From: an uncultured Clostridia bacterium
GTDB lineage: Bacteria > Bacillota > Clostridia > Christensenellales > Aristaeellaceae
Reading direction: 5' to 3'
Length of the DNA: 64,000 nucleotides
Assembly (NCBI GenBank): GCA_947166705.1
Contig: CAMVFE010000005.1
Coordinates: 1-64,000, forward strand
Below are positions 18,801-27,272 of the stretch, one piece after another; within the stretch, counting starts at the first letter, position 1; every line of letters starts with the position of its first letter. Made by a program: the position numbers and the translations under genes. The notes beneath the pieces are model-generated. The model was given only the letters and a program-made list of their open reading frames with translations. It was not told the DNA's origin and made no database searches.

Positions 18801-21038
18801 GCCTCGGTCCTGACCATCCTCACGGAATGCCTGGGCTCCGAGCTGGCGCCCGCGGCGCTGCATGCCTTTTCCGACGCCCTCGCCCTTTTCCCGGCCAGAG
18901 GCGGGGATATCCTCGGGGATGTCCTGCTCAGCAGCCTGTGCCGGGTGCGTCCTGACATCCCGGCACCCGATCCTGCGGACGCGGCGCCGGACGCTCCTCC
19001 CGCGGAGGAGGCGGAGATCCGGACGGACGCCGTGCTCCCGCCCCTCAGCCCGGACTTTGCCCGTGTCCTGTGCCGCACGCCCCGGGGGCAGAGCCTGCTT
19101 CAGCCCGGTTTCCTCTCCCTGGCCGCGGAGGGCTCCTCCGTCCGGGCAGAGCTGGTGCTGGAGGGCGCCTTTACGCTGAAGCTGACCCGCGTCTACGCCG
19201 CGGAGGAAATCCGGACCTTCTACGCCCATGACCTCCCGACGCTCGCCCTGTGGCCGTCCCTGCCCTTCGCGCCGGAGGACTGGCGCGCGTACTTCTCCTA
19301 CGCCCACGCGGCGGACGATTTCCGCTTCACGGCCGTGGACGCGGAGGGAGAAACCGAGCTCTCCGGCACCGCGCCGCGCTTCGCGGCCTGCGGGGAGCGC
19401 TTCCCCGTCTGCTATCTGGTCTCCTTCCGCGGCGAGCCCGTCGGAGCCGTCCCCAACCTGCTGCCCGCGCCGGAGTTCCCGGCCGGCGGGGACTGGACGG
19501 CCTGCCTGGATTTCGGTGCCTCAGCCGCTTCGGTGGTCTTCACGGACGGCGTCTCCCGCTGGCCACTCCAGGGCGGCGTCTCCGTCCGCACGCTGCTCCG
19601 CAGCCCCTCCGCCTCGGAGGACCTGCTCTGGCGGGAATTCCTGCCCGCGGTTCCGGTGGCTCCGCTGCTGCCGGCCGCCCTGCGCCTTTTCCGTTCGGAT
19701 CCCTCCTGGGAGGACCTGCCCCTTCGGGACGGCATCGTCTTCATGTCCTCCTCCCTGCGGGATGTGCTGGAAACATCCCCGGACGCGCTCTACACGGACC
19801 TGAAATGGAACGGCGAAAAGGGCCGCGCCGTCGGGCTCTTCCTGCACCAGGTGATGCTCATGGCCGCCCTGCAGGCCCGCTGCGGCGGAGCGCGCAGCCT
19901 GTGCTGGCGCGCCGCGCTTCCGGATGAAATGGCGCCTGAGGGCAGGGAGCGGCTGGCCGAAACCCTCCGCGCCCTGGCGGATTCCGTCTCCCGGGAGAGC
20001 GGCCTGCCGGCGCCGGAGAAGCTTCCTCCGGTTTCCCTGGCCGCGGAAAGCGCGGCCCTGGGCGCCTATTTCCGCTTCTGCTCCCCGGAGCAGGCCCGGG
20101 GCGGCTTTATGGTGCTGGACCTGGGCGCGGACACGGCGGATCTCTCCCTGTATCTCCGGGGAAGGGAGGACGCGGTCCGGAGCGTCCAGCTGCCGGCCGG
20201 CCTGCACAATATGCTGCTTCCCGCCCTCCTCGCCCGCCCGCAGAAGCTCCTGGAGGATTTCGGCTTCCTGGAGGATCCGGCGTTCCGGCGGGATCTGGAG
20301 GATTTCATGTCCCTGCTGAACCTGGCCCGCCGGGACCCGGCCGCCCTGCGCCTGGCCCGCTGCGGCCTGGACGCCCTGCTGGCGGATCACCTGCCCCTGC
20401 TCTCGGGCGCGCTGGCCCAGCGCCGCGCCGCGGGCGCGCCGGGTTACACCGGCGCCCTGATCCTGCTGTACGAATGCTTCCTGATGATGCTCAGCGGCCT
20501 CCTGCTCCTGCAGCTTTCCGGGGATTCGCAGCGCAACGACGATCTGCCCGATGCCATGACGCTCTTCCTCGCCGGCCGCGGAAGCCTGCTGATCGAGGGG
20601 CTGAGCCCGCAGTCCGGGGCCTCCCTCTGGAGAATGCTGACCATGTTCCGCAACGCGCGGGTGCGCTCCCTGTCCATGCTCTTTTCCTCGGAGAAAAAGC
20701 TGGAGATCCCCGTGGGGCTCTCCGTGATGTCCGGCCTGACGGAGGGGCATCCCCGCCCGGCCCCGGCCCCGGCCGCGGCCGCCGTGCGTCCGGAGGAGCT
20801 GATTCCGGAGTTCCTGCTCCGCTTCCGCCGGGAGTTCCCGGAGGAGGCCCTGCTGCTCTTCCCCGGGCTCTACGCGGCGGATCCCTTCGCGCCGCTGACC
20901 CCCGACGGGCTCCGGCTGATCGGCCAGGCCCTGCAGGCGGCCTTTGACGGGCGCGATCCGGGACGCCCCTTTCCCGCGCTCGTGGCGTGCCTGAACCATC
21001 TGCTGGATATGATCCGGGAAGGAGGCGCATCCGCTTGA
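15810..21038 (+). CDS. Very large (1742 aa) uncharacterised protein: putative degenerate tubulin-like N-terminus plus actin/Hsp70-like (ASKHA) C-terminal region
   Basis: TTG start with agaagg upstream; N-terminal FLPIGSGAEASLPAVLTAL and VRILLLCDLSEGYGAGLALALLRFLR; C-terminal WTACLDFGASAASVVF, GGFMVLDLGADTADLSLYL, TLFLAGRGSLLIEGL. Confidence 0.7.
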   Translation: MKAFFLPIGSGAEASLPAVLTALSCGAARQPASVSMLRIPAAAPDPLADNLLADLGFCHRLLAEKDEFAFFRTLWHSAVWLPPLPGRDGLAQDEGSRLLLRALRGEGVPFDLRTDPEAAEWCFSALLDRLSGGPGAAAEEDFAPFLSFLSEIQADLDADEDVRILLLCDLSEGYGAGLALALLRFLRARFADSAPFIGLVGQVRASGAGAEEAVRAARDAAAALSGRALVRVSEERETFGADAFWMLGLPASLAAEAEALSLLDWASARVLGEVWTSPARPAAGLHTRELPGVVTLQSLDREAKASAAFLRGLFWCLSDLFPSLRSYLEHPAPLRSLAPATRGGLFRRLVRSPESSGAVSGDLARLDRAFRAVALQILSLIRSLPAPCREAEPSSALWQQAVQACGRFVTQASEYDVRRQEAADSGVDRVQPVHRDSLSDTEEEELLRRLDQMAAELSALQADREAVFQQAGGYLSRLALEDCLSRCRVAETSAREKLAMMPSDTQEDRYSLGLQERRVRLLKAAVLRCQQDLDAAKRWQALSRPCRLRPSSPLAGEILDPALAEQAAALLTAEDGAPEAARAIRDGIGGLLRGYPLNDAKMLLKNLLSVSRQPESEAPLRSLLAGVFSVCGVEVSGLRLQSAGQLPAIPLLPDLTEEGRFFSAASAASRLLVQGEEDQDAAMRGLLAFMILRQYRRPNLNDSLLELLPLRGEDSALARVFLASRGVKEASLCCLRAPGEASERLPLAVILPELGLEAARLRPAALKAVPSFVFWLERETASFRDPCPYLSEADRRILTEQLTRLRAHLNAPRSRGLADFLSAWHRDIMQAPRQAEDAGDLRRRLRAVCGLSRLPVWQKDLQRVSAFYESSLPGDSVCAALLGTPSLEAADCGILEDVLYAFRGTPFARENARRLLESTCAPEERHLLASLDTECDILLHSSDDYHEALAEGLTELLSRFAGADPDAVKEAESLLEEARAPITERATSLTWPWDTFSASVLTILTECLGSELAPAALHAFSDALALFPARGGDILGDVLLSSLCRVRPDIPAPDPADAAPDAPPAEEAEIRTDAVLPPLSPDFARVLCRTPRGQSLLQPGFLSLAAEGSSVRAELVLEGAFTLKLTRVYAAEEIRTFYAHDLPTLALWPSLPFAPEDWRAYFSYAHAADDFRFTAVDAEGETELSGTAPRFAACGERFPVCYLVSFRGEPVGAVPNLLPAPEFPAGGDWTACLDFGASAASVVFTDGVSRWPLQGGVSVRTLLRSPSASEDLLWREFLPAVPVAPLLPAALRLFRSDPSWEDLPLRDGIVFMSSSLRDVLETSPDALYTDLKWNGEKGRAVGLFLHQVMLMAALQARCGGARSLCWRAALPDEMAPEGRERLAETLRALADSVSRESGLPAPEKLPPVSLAAESAALGAYFRFCSPEQARGGFMVLDLGADTADLSLYLRGREDAVRSVQLPAGLHNMLLPALLARPQKLLEDFGFLEDPAFRRDLEDFMSLLNLARRDPAALRLARCGLDALLADHLPLLSGALAQRRAAGAPGYTGALILLYECFLMMLSGLLLLQLSGDSQRNDDLPDAMTLFLAGRGSLLIEGLSPQSGASLWRMLTMFRNARVRSLSMLFSSEKKLEIPVGLSVMSGLTEGHPRPAPAPAAAAVRPEELIPEFLLRFRREFPEEALLLFPGLYAADPFAPLTPDGLRLIGQALQAAFDGRDPGRPFPALVACLNHLLDMIREGGASA

Positions 21039-21796
21039 CCGAACGCCTGACCTCGATGAAAAACCCGAAGGTTCAGTTTTTCCGCAGCCTGAAGGAGCGG
21101 AAGGGCCGCCTCGCGGGGGGCGCCTTCCTGGCGGAGGGGGAGAAGATGGCCGCGGAAGCGCTGGCCTCGGGCTTTCCCGTGGAGGCGCTCCTTCTGCGGG
21201 AGGATCACGCTCCGCCCCCCGGCCTGCCGGCGGACCTTCCGGTCTTCGTGCTGCCGGAGCACGTCTTCGCTTCCCTGTCCGATACCCGGACGCCCCAGGG
21301 TATCGCCGCCGTTGTGCGGATGCAGCCCCGTCGCCCCGTCGGCTCCCGCCTCATCGCCCTGGACGGCGTGCAGGATCCCGGCAACGTGGGCACCATCCTC
21401 CGCACCGCGGACGCCGCAGGGCTGGACGGCGTCCTGCTGGGCCCGGACTGCGCCGATGTTTTCTCCCCGAAAACGCTCCGGGCCACCATGGGCAGCATCT
21501 TCCGGATGGGGCTTCTCTTTCCGGAGGACCTTGCGTCCCGCCTTTCCGCCCTGCGGGCGGAGGGCTTTGCGATCCTGTCCTCCCAGCTGGACGGGGAGCT
21601 TTTCTCCGCCCTGCCCGCCCCGGGGGACAGATGGGTGCTGGTCATCGGCAGCGAGGGAAACGGCGTTTCCGCGGCCGTCCGCGCGGCCGCGACCCATCAC
21701 CTCCGCCTGCCCATGCGCGGCGGCGCGGAGTCCCTGAACGCGGCGGTGGCCGCGGGTATCATGATGTACGAGCTTATGAAAAACATCCCCGAATGA
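21035..21796 (+). CDS. TrmH/SpoU family RNA methyltransferase
   Basis: IALDGVQDPGNVGTILRTADAAGLDGVLL; WVLVIGSEGNGVS; LRLPMRGGAESLNAAVAAGIMMYE; TTG start overlaps previous TGA with GGAGG upstream. Confidence 0.9.
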   Translation: MTERLTSMKNPKVQFFRSLKERKGRLAGGAFLAEGEKMAAEALASGFPVEALLLREDHAPPPGLPADLPVFVLPEHVFASLSDTRTPQGIAAVVRMQPRRPVGSRLIALDGVQDPGNVGTILRTADAAGLDGVLLGPDCADVFSPKTLRATMGSIFRMGLLFPEDLASRLSALRAEGFAILSSQLDGELFSALPAPGDRWVLVIGSEGNGVSAAVRAAATHHLRLPMRGGAESLNAAVAAGIMMYELMKNIPE

Positions 21797-21806
21797 AAGG
21801 AATAAA

Positions 21807-23735
21807 ATGGAAACAAAATACTACATCCGCGCCCGTCAGAAAGGGCTGAGGGCCTATCATCAGGCCATCCAGCAGAATCAGGATCCCTATCTCCCCGTGC
21901 TGGAGGAAAAGGTACCGGAGCTGAACAAGCTGGACCGGCTTTCCCTGGGAATCCAGACCATTCCCCTCGACCGGGTCGCCGGCTCCGTCTCCCGGGGCCG
22001 CTCCTTCGCCTTCGCCAACAACTTCATGCCCATTCTGGAGGTGAACTCCGAATTCTGTTCCAAGTGGTCCGTCCTCTATGAAAGCGTGGAGGCGGAAGGC
22101 CTGCGGGATCCGGCGAAGGTGCTGGAATACCTGGGCTTCTATTACCTGATCGAGGGAAACAAGCGCATCAGCGTGATGAAATTCCTCGGCGCGGAATACG
22201 TGGAAGCGGATGTGACCCGCGTCATCCCCGCCCGGACGGAAAGCCCGGAGCTGGCGGTCTACGACGAGTACTGCGCCTTTGCCAAAGCCACCGGGCTCTA
22301 CGACATCTTCTTCACCCGGCCGGGCTCCTACAGCCGGCTCTCCGGCCTGCCCGGCATCAGGTCCGGCGAGGCGTGGTCCCAGGACGACGTGCTGTCCCTC
22401 CGGAAAATCTACCGGTATTTCCATTCCGCCTATCAGACAGTTATGCAGGATCAGCCCGCCCTCCCCTGCGGGGACGCCTTTCTCCGCTGGCTGCTGGCCT
22501 TCGGCTATCAGGACGTGCGGGATCAGGCCCTCAGCGATGTGGAAAAGAGCGTGCGCCTGATGCAGGAGGAGTTCCGCCTCCGGGAGGACGCGGTCAGCCT
22601 GGTCATGGAGCATTCGGACCGGAATCCCGCGCCGACCCTGCTCCAGACGCTCTTCCATCCCTCCCGGATCAAGGCCGCCTTCCTCTATACCAATCCGATC
22701 GAGGGCTCCGCCTGGAACTACTGGCATGAGATGGGGCGCCTGGAGGCGCAGGAGAAGCTGGGCGACCGGGTGGAGACCGTCTGTCGGATCGTTCCCTCCC
22801 GCACGGAAGCGGAGGAGAGCATCGAGGACCTGATCCGCCAGGGCTTCAATGTGCTCTTCGCCACCTCTCCGGTTATGCTGAACAGCTGCGTCGAGCCGGC
22901 CCTGAAGCATCCCGAAACCCGGCTCCTGGTCTCCAGCCAGCTGGCAGGGTATCATCATGTGCATACCTATTACCTGCGTTTTTACGAGACAAAGTTCCTT
23001 CTCGGTCTGCTGGCCGGCATTCTTTCCAAAAACGGAAAAATCGGCTACATCGCCGATTATCCGATCTACGGCTCCCCTTCCATGATCAATGCCTTTGCCG
23101 CCGGCGCGCGCATGGTCAATCCGGACGCGCGGATCTTTCTGAACTGGACGAGCCTCCAGAGCTATAACCCCGCGGAACCCTTCCACGATCCGGAGATCAG
23201 CGTCGTCTGCAACCGGGACCTGACGGCTCCGAATCCCGGTTCCCGGGAGTCCGGCCTGTACCTGCGGCAGGACGGGGAAATCGTCTCCATGGCCTCGGTG
23301 ATCCCGCGCTGGGGGGTGTTCTACCGCCACGTGATGGAGCAGATGCTCAAGGGCGTCTTCGATTCGTCCGACAGCCGTACCGCCTCCCTTTCCTACTGGT
23401 GGGGAATCGCCTCGGATACGCTGGATATCGCCTTCTCCTCCCGCTGCCCGGCTCCCTCCGTCCGTCTGGTCCGGAATTTTCAGTCCCAGCTCCGCGACCA
23501 GTCCTTCACCCCCTTCGAGGGCGAGCTGAAGGACCAGTCCGGCCGGGTCCGGTGTATGGCGGACCAGCGGCTGACCCCGGCGGAGGTGCTCTGCATGGAT
23601 TATCTGGCGGACTGCGTCACCGGCGCGCTTCCCTCCGCGGAGGAGCTGGTCCCCTCCGCCCGCGGGCTCGTGCTCACCCAGGGAATCGGCAGCCTGGCCA
23701 CCGCGGATGTGGGCTCCATTTCCTGGACGTCGTAA
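21807..23735 (+). CDS. ParB-like N-terminal domain fused to BMP-like (nucleoside-binding) domain, no signal peptide
   Basis: IPLDRVAGSVSRGRSFAFANNFMPILEVNSEF...FYYLIEGNKRISVMKFLGAEYV, then KAAFLYTNPIEGSAWNYWHEMGRLEAQEKLGD...LLAGILSKNGKIGYIADYPIYGSPSMINAFAAGARMVNP. Confidence 0.75.
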   Translation: METKYYIRARQKGLRAYHQAIQQNQDPYLPVLEEKVPELNKLDRLSLGIQTIPLDRVAGSVSRGRSFAFANNFMPILEVNSEFCSKWSVLYESVEAEGLRDPAKVLEYLGFYYLIEGNKRISVMKFLGAEYVEADVTRVIPARTESPELAVYDEYCAFAKATGLYDIFFTRPGSYSRLSGLPGIRSGEAWSQDDVLSLRKIYRYFHSAYQTVMQDQPALPCGDAFLRWLLAFGYQDVRDQALSDVEKSVRLMQEEFRLREDAVSLVMEHSDRNPAPTLLQTLFHPSRIKAAFLYTNPIEGSAWNYWHEMGRLEAQEKLGDRVETVCRIVPSRTEAEESIEDLIRQGFNVLFATSPVMLNSCVEPALKHPETRLLVSSQLAGYHHVHTYYLRFYETKFLLGLLAGILSKNGKIGYIADYPIYGSPSMINAFAAGARMVNPDARIFLNWTSLQSYNPAEPFHDPEISVVCNRDLTAPNPGSRESGLYLRQDGEIVSMASVIPRWGVFYRHVMEQMLKGVFDSSDSRTASLSYWWGIASDTLDIAFSSRCPAPSVRLVRNFQSQLRDQSFTPFEGELKDQSGRVRCMADQRLTPAEVLCMDYLADCVTGALPSAEELVPSARGLVLTQGIGSLATADVGSISWTS

Positions 23736-23855
23736 AGCGTCCTGATTTCTCCCGTCTCCGGGGCAGGCTCCCGGAGCGCGGAACGCACACCCATGATTTC
23801 ATCCCGATCCGCTCCGCCGCCGGCCCGGCGGACCGGGAAAAGGAGGATCGGATCC

Positions 23856-24539
23856 ATGCGGATTCTAGTTCTGGCTGACGAACCGGACCGGCGCCTGTGG
23901 AGCGAGTTCGGCAGGGACACGCTCCGGGAGGCGGACCTGATCCTGTCCTGCGGGGACCTGCCCTCCGCCTATCTGAGCTATATCACCTGCTTCACCTCGG
24001 CCCCGGTCGTCTACGTGCACGGGAACCACGACGAGGGCTATGACCGGAAGCCGCCCGAGGGCTGCATCAACGCGGAGGGCCATGTCGTGCTCGTGAAGGG
24101 AATCCGGATTCTCGGCCTCGGCGGCTCCATGCGCTACCGGCCCGACGCGCCCACCATGTTCACGGAGGCGGAAATGGCGCGGCGGATCCGCCGGCTTCGC
24201 CGGGAGCTCCGGGGAACGGGGGGCTTCGACCTGCTGCTGGCCCATTCCCCCGTCGCCGGCCTGGGGGATCAGCCGGATCTTCCACATCGGGGCTTTGCGT
24301 GCTTCAAATCCCTCCTGAGCCGGTACCGCCCGCGGGTGATGTTCCACGGCCACGTCCATCAGGCCTACTCCGGGGCGAACTTTGTGCGGGAGCGTTCCTG
24401 GGACGGCATTCCCGTCGTCAACGCCTGCGGCTCCTATATCTTCCATTGGCCGGATGACTGGCATCCGGACTCCGCCCCCGGCCGTTTTGCCCTCCGGGGC
24501 CTGCAGAAGCGCAGCCAGGCGGGGGACGAGCATTTCTGA
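23856..24539 (+). CDS. Metallophosphoesterase
   Basis: LILSCGDLPSAYLSYI, VYVHGNHDE, LLAHSPVAGLGD, VMFHGHVHQAY. Confidence 0.88.
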   Translation: MRILVLADEPDRRLWSEFGRDTLREADLILSCGDLPSAYLSYITCFTSAPVVYVHGNHDEGYDRKPPEGCINAEGHVVLVKGIRILGLGGSMRYRPDAPTMFTEAEMARRIRRLRRELRGTGGFDLLLAHSPVAGLGDQPDLPHRGFACFKSLLSRYRPRVMFHGHVHQAYSGANFVRERSWDGIPVVNACGSYIFHWPDDWHPDSAPGRFALRGLQKRSQAGDEHF

Positions 24540-24569
24540 AAAAAGGGCGGCGCCTTCGCACCGCCCTTT
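24536..24569 (-). terminator. Terminator for the AI-2E gene
   Basis: Minus strand aaagggcggtgcgaaggcgccgcccttttttc. Confidence 0.8.
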
Positions 24570-24573
24570 CCTG

Positions 24574-25737
24574 CTATGATGAAGCGTCCCCGCCGGTTTC
24601 TCCTCCCCCGGTCCCTGCCGCGGCCTTTTGGGCCGCGGCCATTTCCTTTTCCCGCGCTTCCAGCCTCTCCCGGATCATCCGGTAGACAAAGGCCGTCAGC
24701 GGCACGCCGATCAGGATGCCCGTAATTCCGCCCAGCCCGGACCCGATCAGCACAGCCGTCAGGGTCCAGCCGGAAGGCATGCCAAGGCTCTTTCCCACGA
24801 TCCGAGGGAAGACGAGCGTGCCGATCACGTTCTGCAGGATCACGATGAAAACGAGAAAGAACAGCGCCATGCCGGGATTGTCGGTCAGGATCATCAGCGT
24901 CCCCAGCACGGCGCCCGCGTAGCCGCCGATCACCGGGATCAGGGCGCAGAATCCGTTCAGCGCTCCGATCATGCCGGCATAGGGAAACCCGAACACGTTC
25001 ATCAGCAGCGTGGCGGACACGCCGATAATCAGGGCCTGCAGCGCCTGGCACACGATAAAGCTGTGGAAGCACTCGTTCAGGAGCGATCCGCTGTGGAACA
25101 CCCAGGCCTGCCGGTTCTCCGGCACGAATGCGCGCACCATCCGCGCCGAAACCTCGAGAGCCTTCTCCCTTCCGGCCAGGAAATAGGCGGAAAACAGGAT
25201 GCCGAACATCACGTTGCTGAAGGCACCCAGCGCCGAGGTCGCGGTCGTTGTCATGCTGCGGAAAAGCTGATCGCTGTTGACCAGGGAAATCAGGTGGTTG
25301 ATCCAGTTGTTCCAGTCGATTTCCTGCAGCGTGGCCATGGTTTCATCGGGAATCATCCGGATGAAGAGGGGCTGCGTCAGCAGGTACCGGATGCCGCCGG
25401 GCACCCGGTCCAGCAGCGTGATCGCGCTGGCGGTCAGCTGGGGCCCCATGTATCCGGCAATAAAGGCGATGCAGCCCAGCAGCACGATCACCGCCAGCAC
25501 GGTGCACAGGATGCCGTGCAGCCGCCCGCTCCGGATGATCTTCCGCCGGTAGAGGATGTCGTGCTTCTCGAAGAAGCGGATCATGATGTTCAGGGGATAG
25601 GCGATCACCATGCCGATGAAGATCGGCCGGCTGGCGGTCAGCAGCTGCTGCCCCGTGAACATGAACCAGTAGATAAACAGGAAAAGCGTAAATCCGATGG
25701 CGATCATCCGGATAATCCGCCTCCGGTCCTCGTTCAA
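24574..25737 (-). CDS. AI-2E family transporter
   Basis: 387 aa, TM-rich; GFPYAGMIGALNGFCALIPVIGGYAGAVLG and IVGKSLGMPSGWTLTAVLIGSGLGGITGILIGVPLTA. Confidence 0.88.
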   Translation of the reverse strand: MNEDRRRIIRMIAIGFTLFLFIYWFMFTGQQLLTASRPIFIGMVIAYPLNIMIRFFEKHDILYRRKIIRSGRLHGILCTVLAVIVLLGCIAFIAGYMGPQLTASAITLLDRVPGGIRYLLTQPLFIRMIPDETMATLQEIDWNNWINHLISLVNSDQLFRSMTTTATSALGAFSNVMFGILFSAYFLAGREKALEVSARMVRAFVPENRQAWVFHSGSLLNECFHSFIVCQALQALIIGVSATLLMNVFGFPYAGMIGALNGFCALIPVIGGYAGAVLGTLMILTDNPGMALFFLVFIVILQNVIGTLVFPRIVGKSLGMPSGWTLTAVLIGSGLGGITGILIGVPLTAFVYRMIRERLEAREKEMAAAQKAAAGTGGGETGGDASS

Positions 25738-25792
25738 CGCCGCTCACCTCCTGCTCCTTCGGTCCTTTTCCCCGCTCCGCGCCGCCCGGGCG

Positions 25793-27208
25793 TCAGTTTC
25801 CGCTCAGTGCTTCGTCGATGGCCTTCGCCGCGGTTTTCCCCGCGCCCATGGCCGAAATGACGGTCGCCGCGCCCGTGACGGCGTCGCCGCCCGCGTAGAC
25901 GCGCTCCCGGGAGGTCAGTCCCTCCTCGGTGACGATGATTCCGCCCCGGCGGTTCACTTCCAGCCCGGCAGTCGTGTTCTTGATCAGCGGGTTCGGGCTG
26001 GTGCCGATAGCCATCACCACCGTGTCCACTTCCAGCTCAAATTCGCTTCCGGGAATTTCCACCGGGCGGCGCCTTCCGCTGGCGTCCGGCTCGCCCAGCT
26101 CCATCCTCACGCAGCGGATACCCGTCACAAATCCGTTCTTCGGATCCCGCGGGTTTTCGGCGTTCTCATAGCCCAGGATCTCCGTCGGATTGCACAGCAG
26201 GCGGAAATCGATGCCTTCCTCCTCCGCGTGCTCCACTTCCTCGCGCCTGGCGGGCAGCTCCTCCAGGGAGCGGCGGTAGATGATGTAGACCTTCTCCGCC
26301 CCGAGCCGCAGCGCCGTGCGCGCAGCGTCCATGGCCACGTTTCCGCCTCCCACCACGGCAACCCGTCCGCCCTTCATGATCGGGGTGTTCGGATGCTCGC
26401 GGTAGGCCTTCATCAGGTTGGACCGGGTCAGGAATTCGTTCGCGGAATAGACGCCCTTGCAGGCTTCCCCGGGAATATTCATGAAATTGGGCAGCCCCGC
26501 GCCGGATCCGATGAACACCGCCTCGAAGCCGTCCTCGAAAAGCTCGTCCACCGTCAGCGTCTTTCCGATGACGACGTTGGTCTCGATCCTGACCCCCAGC
26601 TCCCGCAGGGTCTCCACCTCCCGCGCCACGATGGACTTGGGCAGGCGGAATTCGGGAATGCCGTACACCAGCACGCCTCCGGCGGTATGCAGGGCTTCGT
26701 ACACGGTGACCGCGTAGCCCTTCTTGGCCAGATCCCCCGCGCAGGTCAGGCCGGAAGGTCCGGCGCCGACGATCGCCACCCGGTGCCCGTTGGGCGCGGG
26801 TGCCTGGGCCTTTTCGGTCGACTCCGCGTTATGCCGGTCCGCGACGAACCGCTCCAGCCGCCCGATCCCGACGGGATCCATCTTCGCCCGGACATGCAGG
26901 GTGCACTGGCTTTCGCACTGCGTCTCCTGCGGGCATACCCGCCCGCACACCGCCGGCAGCGAGGAGGAGCGGGTGATGATCCGGTAGGCCTCCTCATAGT
27001 TCCCCCGCCTGACCTGCAGGATAAAATCCGGAATGTCGATGTTCACGGGGCATCCGTTCACGCAGGGGCGGTTTTTGCAGTTCAGGCAGCGCGCGGCTTC
27101 CTCCGCGGCCATCTCCGCCGTGTATCCCAGCGCGACCTCTTGAAAATTGTGCGCCCGCACCTCCGGCGCCTGGGTCGGCATCTCATGCTTCTTCGGGTTC
27201 ACAGCCAT
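25793..27208 (-). CDS. GltD-like/NfnB-like NADPH-dependent oxidoreductase
   Basis: CLNCKNRPCVNGCPVNIDIPDFI; VAIVGAGPSGLTCAGDLAKKGYAVTVYEAL; YAGGDAVTGAATVISAMGAGKTAA; adjacent NfnA-like gene. Confidence 0.9.
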   Translation of the reverse strand: MAVNPKKHEMPTQAPEVRAHNFQEVALGYTAEMAAEEAARCLNCKNRPCVNGCPVNIDIPDFILQVRRGNYEEAYRIITRSSSLPAVCGRVCPQETQCESQCTLHVRAKMDPVGIGRLERFVADRHNAESTEKAQAPAPNGHRVAIVGAGPSGLTCAGDLAKKGYAVTVYEALHTAGGVLVYGIPEFRLPKSIVAREVETLRELGVRIETNVVIGKTLTVDELFEDGFEAVFIGSGAGLPNFMNIPGEACKGVYSANEFLTRSNLMKAYREHPNTPIMKGGRVAVVGGGNVAMDAARTALRLGAEKVYIIYRRSLEELPARREEVEHAEEEGIDFRLLCNPTEILGYENAENPRDPKNGFVTGIRCVRMELGEPDASGRRRPVEIPGSEFELEVDTVVMAIGTSPNPLIKNTTAGLEVNRRGGIIVTEEGLTSRERVYAGGDAVTGAATVISAMGAGKTAAKAIDEALSGN

Positions 27209-27272
27209 CGTTTCTCTTCCTTCCCGCGGTCTTTCTCCGCATTCGCGCTCCGGGGCCCTTTTCCCGCCGGCT

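Noticed and set aside
15405-19307. 1300-aa minus-strand ORF opposite the large chimera
   Set aside because: Low-complexity Gly/Arg/Gln-rich translation with no recognisable domain; overlaps hpf and its upstream region. Typical antisense shadow of a high-GC coding frame.
19521-20999. 492-aa minus-strand ORF inside the chimera gene
   Set aside because: Shadow of the ASKHA-like coding frame, Arg/Gln/Gly-rich.
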